Assembly: GCA_946886065.1 (NCBI GenBank)
Contig: CAMPHU010000109.1
Span: forward strand, 1 to 14,602
Length of the DNA stretch: 14,602 nucleotides
Direction of reading: 5' to 3'
From: an uncultured Massilia sp.
Lineage (GTDB): Bacteria > Pseudomonadota > Gammaproteobacteria > Burkholderiales > Burkholderiaceae
Made by a program: the position numbers and the translations under genes. How positions within the stretch are numbered: the first letter of the stretch is position 1; each line of letters begins with the position of its first letter. A model generated the notes under the pieces. That model did no database searches. It was not told the DNA's origin and saw nothing but the letters and a program-made list of their open reading frames with translations. This document shows positions 9,415 to 14,602 of this stretch, piece after piece.

Positions 9415-9727
9415 GCTGCCGACCACTGCGCTCACCGAACAGGTGCTGCAGCTCGGTTCGACCACGGGCAGCGAGCTCGACAGGTTCGAAGCCTTCGGCA
9501 TGACGCCCGAACCGGCCGAACAGGTGCGGCGCCGGCGATCCGCGAATGCCATGCCCGGTTCGCGTGCCGCCTGCACGACGACAGCCTGGTCGACAGCTAC
9601 AACTTCTTCATCTGGGAAGTGGTCGCCGCCTATGCCGCCCCCGTGCCGCGCCATCCGGAAACCCTGCATGACAAAGGCGCGGGCGTATTCATGGGCAAGA
9701 TCATCCGGCGCAGGCGGCCGGGGCTGA
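9407..9727 (+). pseudogene. frameshifted remnant of a flavin-reductase-like (FMN-binding) gene
   Basis: Two plus-strand frames together give the C-terminal part of a flavin-reductase-domain protein. Frame one (from about 9407) reads VIKLPTTALTEQVLQLGSTT then GSELDRFEAFGMTPEPAEQV; near 9527 the match moves to another frame, reading APAIRECHARFACRLHDDSL, then SYNFFIWEVVAAY and PETLHDKGAGVFM. The order (G-x-x-S/T-G-x-x-x-D-K/R-F, then E-C and C-R, then EVV-A, then H-x-x-G-x-G-x-FM) is that of the family, which binds FMN and reduces flavins or other acceptors. One base appears to be lost at about 9527-9528. The N-terminal third is absent and the second frame has no stop where the family ends, so it is non-functional. 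It fills the spacer between the phosphoesterase and the hemerythrin-like gene. Confidence 0.75.
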
Positions 9728-9743
9728 GCTGGCTCGCGGCACC

Positions 9744-10202
9744 TCAGCGTGCATGGCGCGGGTGCGGCGGCACGTGGACCATGCCCGCGCGCGGGCCGCG
9801 CACGCGGATGCGGCCAGGGGAGGGGCGCGCCGCGACCGCCAGCGCCAGGTCGGTGGTGAGGCGGTGCAGGGACAGCACGTCGCGCAGCGCGGCCAGCACC
9901 TGGCGGCCCAGGTCGACGTCGCCGTCCTCGACCAGCGGCGTCACGCGGTGCAGCGCCGCCAGCAGGGTGGCGTTCTCGGCCCGGTGCTCGTGCAGGCTCT
10001 CGCAGGCGAGGGCTTCCATGACCATCTCCTCGTGGCGAAAGCCGGCCTCGATGGCGGCGACCACGGACGGGAACTCGCGCACGAAGCGCTCGTCCGGCGC
10101 CGAGGCGGCATGCAGGAGGCGGGTGCACAACTGCTTGCGCGCGTGGCGGATGGCGGCGCACATGGCGCGGGTGCTGCTGGCGGGGATGCGGGTGGCAGTC
10201 AT
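9744..10202 (-). CDS. hemerythrin-like protein with incomplete iron-ligand set
   Basis: The 152-residue product looks like a four-helix hemerythrin-type protein: FRHEEMVME (55-63), LHEHRAENATLL (70-81) and VLSLHRLTTDLAL (109-121) occur in the order and spacing of the bacteriohemerythrin helices B, C and D. By eye, ligand positions E58, H73, H113 and D118 are kept, while three usual histidines appear to be R22, G54 and N77. It may thus bind metal differently or have another role, for example sensing rather than oxygen storage. The last 25 residues form an Arg/Pro/His-rich tail (HVPPHPRHAR). No strong ribosome site precedes the ATG at 10202. An FNR-type site lies 65 bases upstream, fitting an oxygen- or NO-linked role. 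Family assignment is moderate. Confidence 0.65.
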   Translation of the reverse strand: MTATRIPASSTRAMCAAIRHARKQLCTRLLHAASAPDERFVREFPSVVAAIEAGFRHEEMVMEALACESLHEHRAENATLLAALHRVTPLVEDGDVDLGRQVLAALRDVLSLHRLTTDLALAVAARPSPGRIRVRGPRAGMVHVPPHPRHAR

Positions 10203-10266
10203 GGCAATGCGTATCGGATGGATATGGGGGAATAGGGCAGTCTCGCTCTCCGAACGGGTGAGCTAC

Positions 10267-10280
10267 TTGAGCTGTATCAA
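10267..10280 (-). promoter_or_regulatory. FNR/Anr-like site upstream of the hemerythrin-like gene
   Basis: On the minus strand the site reads TTGATACAGCTCAA, keeping the full TTGA-N6-TCAA core with one mismatch to TTGAT-N4-ATCAA. It sits in the 95-base spacer after the universal stress gene. With the centre at -41.5 the -10 would be GAGACT and the transcript would start near 10232, about 30 bases before the ATG. Confidence 0.6.
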
Positions 10281-10297
10281 AGAACTTGCATGCCGGC

Positions 10298-11134
10298 TCA
10301 GTGCGCGCACAGGAGGGGTACCGGAGCACGGTGCAGCAGCGCCCGCGTGGCCCCGCCCAGCGCCCATTCGCGGTAGCGGTTGTGGCCATAGGCGCCCGCC
10401 ACCAGCAGGCCGGCGCGGGTGTCGTGGGCCAGCGCAATCAGGGCGTCGCCCGGCGTATCGCGGGTGCGCTCGACCACGACTTCCACCTGCACCCCGTGGC
10501 GCGCCAGGTAGAGCGCCATGTCCGCGCCCGGCTCTTCGCCATGCAGCTCGGACAGGGTCTCCGGATTGACCAGCACCAGGCGCACCAGCGGCGCGGCCTG
10601 CAGCAGGGGCAGCGCCGCGTGGATCGCGCGGATCGCCTGCAGGCTGCCGTCCCAGCCGGCCACGACCTTGCCGGGAATGGGCTCGCCACGGTAGGCGGCC
10701 GGCACCACCAGCACGGGACGCGGGCCATGCAGGGCCACGAATTCGGGCAGGTGGCGTCCGCCGCCGGAATGGGCCCCGGGCGGATCGTCCTGGCTCAGCA
10801 CCACCAGGTCGGCATAGCGCGAATGCAGCAGCAAGCCGTAGCGCGTGTTGTCATCGACCAGGCGCGACTCGACCGATGGCGCACCCAGGCGCGCCGCCTG
10901 TTCCTCGAAAGGCTGGAGCAGGCCGGCGACATCGTCGCGCAAGGCCTGGTAATCCTCGCTCGAGATCGGCATGGCCATGGAACTGTTGAGGATCGCGAAA
11001 TTCGCCATCGAGATGCCGGTGGCCGCGCTCCCGACCAGATGGGCGCCGTGGCTTGCCGCGAGCAGCGCGGCGGCGCGCAGGCGGCTGTCCTGGTGGGGAC
11101 CGCCGTCGACATGCACGATGATGGTCTTGTACAT
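10298..11134 (-). CDS. tandem-domain universal stress protein (UspA family)
   Basis: The 278-residue product contains two Usp folds: residues 1-146, opening with the typical YKTIIVHVDGG, and about 155-276. The second carries the ATP-binding motif GAYGHNRYREWALGGAT (247-263), close to G-x2-G-x9-G-x-S/T; the first lacks it, so probably only one domain binds nucleotide. No membrane or signal segment is seen. Tandem UspA proteins are linked to survival under starvation and low oxygen, but their molecular action is mostly unknown. The ATG at 11134 is preceded by GGAGG seven bases away. It has its own predicted promoter and is followed by the hemerythrin-like gene, which has a separate FNR-type site. 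It is divergent from the ThuA-domain gene. Confidence 0.9.
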   Translation of the reverse strand: MYKTIIVHVDGGPHQDSRLRAAALLAASHGAHLVGSAATGISMANFAILNSSMAMPISSEDYQALRDDVAGLLQPFEEQAARLGAPSVESRLVDDNTRYGLLLHSRYADLVVLSQDDPPGAHSGGGRHLPEFVALHGPRPVLVVPAAYRGEPIPGKVVAGWDGSLQAIRAIHAALPLLQAAPLVRLVLVNPETLSELHGEEPGADMALYLARHGVQVEVVVERTRDTPGDALIALAHDTRAGLLVAGAYGHNRYREWALGGATRALLHRAPVPLLCAH

Positions 11135-11170
11135 GATGAACCTCCATCACGGTGTGGCCGTTCACCATCC

Positions 11171-11199
11171 ACTCTACGCCTTGCGGGGCGCGCTGTCAG
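11171..11199 (-). promoter_or_regulatory. predicted sigma-70 promoter for the universal stress gene
   Basis: On the minus strand CTGACA (11199-11194) and TAGAGT (11176-11171) are 17 bases apart, five of six and four of six consensus matches. The predicted start is near 11164, giving a leader of about 30 bases. No FNR-like site is visible in this spacer. Confidence 0.5.
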
Positions 11200-11220
11200 C
11201 CCGCGTTACACAAGATGGAA

Positions 11221-11249
11221 TTGACAGGCGGAAAGGATTCCATTAGCGT
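11221..11249 (+). promoter_or_regulatory. predicted sigma-70 promoter for the ThuA-domain gene
   Basis: A perfect TTGACA (11221-11226) is followed after 17 bases by TAGCGT (11244-11249). The predicted start near 11256 supports translation from the ATG at 11281 rather than from the earlier in-frame ATG at 11215 or GTG at 11251. It lies only 21 bases from the -35 of the divergent universal stress promoter. Confidence 0.45.
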
Positions 11250-11280
11250 GATCCGTTCCGATCCTGCCCTTGCCAACCCG

Positions 11281-12045
11281 ATGAAAATGCTGCTACGAAG
11301 CGCCGCGCTGTGCGGCATCCTCGCCATGCCTGCCGTCCAGGCCGCCCAGTTCAAGGTTTTGCTGTTCACCAAGACGGCCGGCTGGCACCATGAGGCCGTG
11401 CATGAGGGCGTCACGGCGCTCCGGGAGCTGGGCAAGCTGCACGATTTCGAGGTGTTCTGGACCGCCGATCCCGGCCGCGTGATGAACGACGCCGAGCTGG
11501 CCAAGTACCAGGCGGTGGTCTTCCTGCTGACCACCGGCGACGTGCTGGACGAGCAGCAGCAGGCCGCCTTCGAGCGCTACATCCGGCGCGGCGGCGGCTA
11601 TGTGGGCGTGCACAGCGCGGCGGATACGGAATATGGCTGGCCGTGGTACACGACGATGCTGGGACACATGTTCCACATCCACCCGGCGGTGCAGACCGCG
11701 GCGCTGAAAATCGAGCAGCGCAACTTCCCCGGCATGGAACGCTTCGCGCCGCGCACGCTGTTCACCGACGAATGGTACGAATACGGCCCGGCGCGCGCGA
11801 AACTGCATTATTTGCTGAGCGTCGACGAGTCGACCTACAAGCCGGAGACCGACTGGGGCGAGAAGAAGGGGAAAGGCATGGGCGCTTTCCATCCGGTGGC
11901 CTGGTACCACGAGTATGACGGCGGACGGGCGTTCTACACCGGCCTGGGCCACATGGCCGCGACCTACCGTGATCCGGTCTTCCTGCATCACCTGTATGGA
12001 GGGATCTACTGGGCCGCGACCGGCAAGGGATTTCGCGCGGACTGA
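11281..12045 (+). CDS. exported ThuA-domain protein
   Basis: The 254-residue product starts with a signal peptide (positive start, hydrophobic LLRSAALCGILAMPA, cleavage likely after AVQA at 18-21), so the mature protein should lie in the periplasm or outside. The rest is one ThuA domain, a glutamine-amidotransferase-like fold: FKVLLFTKTAGWHHEAV (24-40), GGGYVGVHSAADTEYGW (104-120) with histidine where amidotransferases have the nucleophilic cysteine, and GRAFYTGLGHMAATY (215-229). ThuA proteins act in disaccharide metabolism (trehalose and 3-keto sugars in rhizobia), but no sugar genes lie here, so the substrate is open. A second ATG at 11287 is possible; no clear ribosome site precedes either. 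Its 3' end overlaps the convergent ABC transporter gene by 40 bases. Confidence 0.88.
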   Translation: MKMLLRSAALCGILAMPAVQAAQFKVLLFTKTAGWHHEAVHEGVTALRELGKLHDFEVFWTADPGRVMNDAELAKYQAVVFLLTTGDVLDEQQQAAFERYIRRGGGYVGVHSAADTEYGWPWYTTMLGHMFHIHPAVQTAALKIEQRNFPGMERFAPRTLFTDEWYEYGPARAKLHYLLSVDESTYKPETDWGEKKGKGMGAFHPVAWYHEYDGGRAFYTGLGHMAATYRDPVFLHHLYGGIYWAATGKGFRAD

Positions 12046-13850
12046 TACCGTCCATGCCGGTCATGAAAGCGGGATTCACCGAACCGGTAGCCGTCCGCTT
12101 CGTGCACTTCCCATGCGCCTTCGCCCAGCAGGTGTAAGACATGGGTATGGTGGCGCAGCACCGCGGCGCGGTGAGCGATGCTGATCAGGGTGGCGCCGCT
12201 GGCGCGCAGGCGCTCGTAGAGCGAGGCTTCGTTGGCGCTGTCGAGGGCGCTGGTCGCTTCGTCCAGGATGACGATGCCCGGCTGGTGCACCAGCACGCGG
12301 CCGAAGGCCAGGCGCTGCTGCTCGCCGACCGACAGCAGCTTCTCCCAGTCGTTGATTGCGTCCAGTCCGCCCACGCGTTCGGCCAGGCGCGGCAGATGCA
12401 CCTGTTCCAGGATCTCCAGCAGCCGCGCGTCGCTCAGGCGCGAGTCCGTGCTGGGATAGATGAGCTGGCTGCGCAAGCTGCCCGCTTGCAGATAGGGCTT
12501 CTGCGGCAGGAAGAAGAAGGCTTCCAGGGGCGGACGGTGAATCGTCCCGCTGCCTGTCTGCCACAAGCCCGCGATCGCGCGCAGCAGCGAGCTCTTGCCG
12601 CAACCGCTGTCGCCGGTGATGAGCAGCGCATCGCCCGGCCTCAGGCTCAGGCTGAGCTCCCTGATGAGCACCCGTTCGGAGCGCGGCGGATGCAGGGTCA
12701 GGGATTCCAGCGCCAGCTGCTTGCCCGGCTGGGTCCGGATGCCGGCTTGCCGCTCCCCGGGACCGGCGTCCTCGGGCAGCACCAGCCTGGACAGGGCCTG
12801 CAGACGGTCGATGCCCGCCACGAAGCGGCTCAGGCTCTCGAAGTTCTCGACGATGACGCCGACGGCGGCAAGCACGGCGGTGAAGGCGCCGGCCGCCTGC
12901 ACCGCCCGGCCCACTTCCAGCTCGCCGGACAAGACCCGTTCGGCCAGTATCATGCCCGGCAACACCAGGGTCAGCTGGCTGAAGCTGCGCTGGAACAGGT
13001 TGAGCGAGCGCTGCTTCCTGATCAGCCTGGCGAAGTTCTGGAACACGGTCTCGAACCTGCTGTCGATATGGGCCCGTTCCTGCGCTTCGCCGCGGTAGAA
13101 GGCAATCGACTCGGCGTTCTCGCGCACGCGCATCAGGCTGAAGCGGAAATCGGCCTCGCGCCGCAGCTGCCAGAAATTCAGGTGGATCAGCGGATTGCCG
13201 AACACGTAGAGGGCAATGACGGTGCCCGTGATCGCATACGCCGCCAGCACGCCGACCAGCAGGTGGGAAATCGACCACAGCACGGCGCTGAACGCCACCA
13301 GCTGCATGATCGAGCCGAGGAAGATCAGCAGGAAATGGATCGACCTGCCGGTGAAGGTATTGATGTCCTCGCTGATGCGCTGGTCGGGATTGTCGATCCC
13401 GCTGTCCGCGCCCAGCTCGTAGTATTTACGGCCCTTCAGGTAACCGTCGAGGAAGCGGCCGGTGAGCCAGCGCCGCCACTGGTTGGCGAACAGGTCGCGC
13501 ATGTAATAGTAGAAGGCGTAGACCGGCACCGCGAACGCCAGGGTGAGCAGGCAGGCGCGCACCGCCGTCCAGAAGCGGTCGCCGTTCTTGCCCGCCAGGG
13601 CCGAGGTCATTTCGCCGGCCTGGTTGTTGAGCATGACCGCGAGCTTGGTCTCGACCAGCATCAGCACGATGAGCAGCAGGAGCAGGGACCAGGCCGCTTT
13701 CTTTTCCTCCCCCAGCCAATAGGGTTTCGCGAGCTTGACGAATTGTTTCCAGGCAGCGAGCGACAGGGGCGGGGCCCGGCGCCTTCTTTCGGGAGACGCC
13801 GGGACCTTGCCGGTCCCGGCGTCGATGGGTGTGGAGGTAGGCGTCTTCAT
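12006..13850 (-). CDS. SbmA/BacA-like fused ABC transporter (YddA type)
   Basis: The 614-residue product fuses a membrane domain of the SbmA/BacA/YddA (ABC_membrane_2) type to an ATPase. The first 50 residues are basic and Pro-rich, then about six membrane segments follow between roughly 53 and 335, with the family-like AKPYWLGEEKKAAW (41-54) and NQWRRWLTGRFLDGYL (123-138). The ATPase has Walker A GDSGCGKSS (413-421), the Q loop near Q450, signature LSVGEQQ (506-512), Walker B IVILDEAT (526-533) and switch H560. It should work as a homodimer in the inner membrane; relatives move peptides, bleomycin, cobalamin or long-chain acyl compounds. I chose the ATG at 13850, as the 18 residues before it (GTG at 13904) look non-conserved. 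Substrate unknown. Confidence 0.9.
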   Translation of the reverse strand: MKTPTSTPIDAGTGKVPASPERRRRAPPLSLAAWKQFVKLAKPYWLGEEKKAAWSLLLLLIVLMLVETKLAVMLNNQAGEMTSALAGKNGDRFWTAVRACLLTLAFAVPVYAFYYYMRDLFANQWRRWLTGRFLDGYLKGRKYYELGADSGIDNPDQRISEDINTFTGRSIHFLLIFLGSIMQLVAFSAVLWSISHLLVGVLAAYAITGTVIALYVFGNPLIHLNFWQLRREADFRFSLMRVRENAESIAFYRGEAQERAHIDSRFETVFQNFARLIRKQRSLNLFQRSFSQLTLVLPGMILAERVLSGELEVGRAVQAAGAFTAVLAAVGVIVENFESLSRFVAGIDRLQALSRLVLPEDAGPGERQAGIRTQPGKQLALESLTLHPPRSERVLIRELSLSLRPGDALLITGDSGCGKSSLLRAIAGLWQTGSGTIHRPPLEAFFFLPQKPYLQAGSLRSQLIYPSTDSRLSDARLLEILEQVHLPRLAERVGGLDAINDWEKLLSVGEQQRLAFGRVLVHQPGIVILDEATSALDSANEASLYERLRASGATLISIAHRAAVLRHHTHVLHLLGEGAWEVHEADGYRFGESRFHDRHGRYQSARNPLPVAAQ

Positions 13851-14027
13851 GGTGTCGATCCCGGTCACCGGCTCGCTCGTGCCGTCATGTTCCCGACCCG
13901 GCACGCATGTCCGGCCGAGTCACACCCTCAGCATAAGACCGCGCATCGCGCTATTCAGTGCGGAAACAGACATAGCGCCCGCCCAGTGCTGGACAGTCAA
14001 GCGTCAAATCCGGGACAAGGAGGACGA

Positions 14028-14315
14028 CTACACCTGCCTGTAGTGCTCCACGGTAGGAAAGGGATCGTAGAAATGATGCAGCAGCCGCTTCCACTCCTGG
14101 TAGCCGGCCGACTGGCGGAAACCGACCGTGTGGTCTTCCAGCGTTTCCCAGTTCACCAGCAGGAGGTAGCGGCCGGGCCGCTCCAGGCAGCGCTGCAGCT
14201 GGTGCGAGACGTAGCCGCGCATGCCGGCGATGATGGGCGAGGCCTGGCGGAAGGCGGCCTCGAAACCGGCTTCCTGGCCGGGACGGACATCCAGCACCGC
14301 GACTTCGAGGATCAA
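14028..14315 (-). CDS. small ABM-fold (antibiotic biosynthesis monooxygenase-like) protein
   Basis: The 95-residue product has the pattern of a dimeric ferredoxin-like ABM domain: a first strand ILEVAVLDVRPG, a helix EAGFEAAFRQASPIIAGM, then GYVSHQLQRCLERPGRYLLL (34-53), VNWETLEDH (54-62) and the final helix region around WKRLLHHFYDPFPTVEHY. Such proteins are cofactor-free quinone monooxygenases, heme-related enzymes, or of unknown activity. The start is TTG at 14315, which overlaps the MarR stop as TTGA; GGAG lies seven bases before it, so translation is probably coupled. A MarR partner upstream suggests induction by phenolic or quinone-like compounds. The 177-base spacer that follows, before the ABC transporter, has no clear terminator. 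Confidence 0.82.
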   Translation of the reverse strand: MILEVAVLDVRPGQEAGFEAAFRQASPIIAGMRGYVSHQLQRCLERPGRYLLLVNWETLEDHTVGFRQSAGYQEWKRLLHHFYDPFPTVEHYRQV

Positions 14316-14602
14316 TCCGCGTCTCCACCGGGCGCCGGCTTGTCGAGCAGGTCGTGCACGCCGCTGCCCACGACCGCCCCCATCATGGCGCGCATGTGCT
14401 CGGCCTCGGCCGGTCCGAAGCGCTCGGCGAACAGCTGCTGGGCGCGCTCCCAGGCCGGACGCGCGGCCGTGATCACCTCGCGCCCGCGCTGGCTGAGTTC
14501 GATGACCCGCTCGCGCCGGTCCTGCTCGCTCGCGCGGATCACCACCAGTTCCTCGCGCACCAGCGGCTGCAGGTTGCGCGCCAGGGTGGTGCGGTCCATC
14601 AC
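14312..14602 (-). CDS. MarR-family transcriptional regulator, 5' part outside window
   Basis: The visible 96 residues are the C-terminal two thirds of a MarR protein (family length about 140-160): the recognition helix end DRTTLARNLQPLVREELV, the winged strand pair ASEQDRRERVIELSQRGREV (24-43), and the dimerisation helices AWERAQQLFAERFGPAEAEH. The true start lies beyond the window edge. MarR dimers usually repress their own operon and are released by aromatic or oxidising compounds. The stop overlaps the start of the ABM-fold gene by four bases, so that gene is probably the regulated partner. The family call is firm; ligand unknown. Confidence 0.92.
   Translation of the reverse strand: MMDRTTLARNLQPLVREELVVIRASEQDRRERVIELSQRGREVITAARPAWERAQQLFAERFGPAEAEHMRAMMGAVVGSGVHDLLDKPAPGGDAD

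Noticed and set aside
8218..10569. A plus-strand open frame of 783 codons crossing four loci
   Set aside because: It runs antisense to the phosphoesterase, hemerythrin-like and stress genes, has low-complexity Ala/Gly/Arg content and no family motif except the flavin-reductase fragment; it is a by-product of high GC.
11135..11280. FNR site upstream of the universal stress gene
   Set aside because: Such genes are often Anr-controlled, but no TTGA-N6-TCAA is found in this spacer.
13851..14027. Promoter for the ABC transporter in the 177-base spacer
   Set aside because: Candidate elements such as TTGACT and TATGTC are at poor spacing (about 20 bases); nothing firm enough to list.

Overview
The window is one stretch of a GC-rich bacterial chromosome with densely packed genes and short spacers. 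The protein families, codon bias and gene arrangement (a dadA-alr pair divergent from an Lrp-type regulator, a PhaB-like reductase, a hemerythrin-like protein, large GC-rich sensor proteins) suggest a betaproteobacterium, most likely an Oxalobacteraceae member such as Massilia. This placement is inference from sequence style and not from a marker gene. No rRNA, tRNA, CRISPR array, insertion sequence or phage gene was seen.

Layout. (1) 1-1025: the 5' part of a LysR-type regulator (minus) is divergent from a small cupin gene (plus). (2) 1027-4034: an alanine-catabolism block. dadA and alanine racemase overlap by 4 bases on the minus strand and are divergent from an Lrp/AsnC regulator (plus), like the Dad systems of enterics and pseudomonads: racemase makes D-alanine from L-alanine, DadA oxidises D-alanine to pyruvate, and the Lrp-type protein is the likely alanine-responsive regulator. 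(3) 4096-6288: a membrane hybrid histidine kinase with a fused receiver. (4) 6399-7121: a PhaB-like acetoacetyl-CoA reductase standing alone. (5) 7154-9288: a membrane diguanylate cyclase and a calcineurin-like phosphoesterase (minus). (6) 9289-9743: a decayed spacer holding the 3' tail of an alcohol dehydrogenase/quinone oxidoreductase gene (minus) abutting a frameshifted flavin-reductase remnant (plus). (7) 9744-11134: a hemerythrin-like protein and a two-domain universal stress protein (minus). (8) 11281-12045: an exported ThuA-domain protein (plus), convergent with and overlapping an SbmA/YddA-type ABC transporter (12006-13850, minus). (9) 14028-14602: a MarR regulator (5' truncated by the window edge) translationally coupled to a small antibiotic-biosynthesis-monooxygenase-fold protein (minus).

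The most notable non-coding signal is a set of three FNR/Anr-type sites (TTGA-N6-TCAA or one mismatch) in the spacers upstream of phaB, the diguanylate cyclase and the hemerythrin-like gene. Each lies about 41 bases before a plausible transcription start, the class II activator position. This suggests that carbon storage, c-di-GMP signalling and an oxygen/iron-binding protein are co-induced at low oxygen. I found no convincing new multi-gene system; the FNR sites and the decayed junction are the points I would check first.
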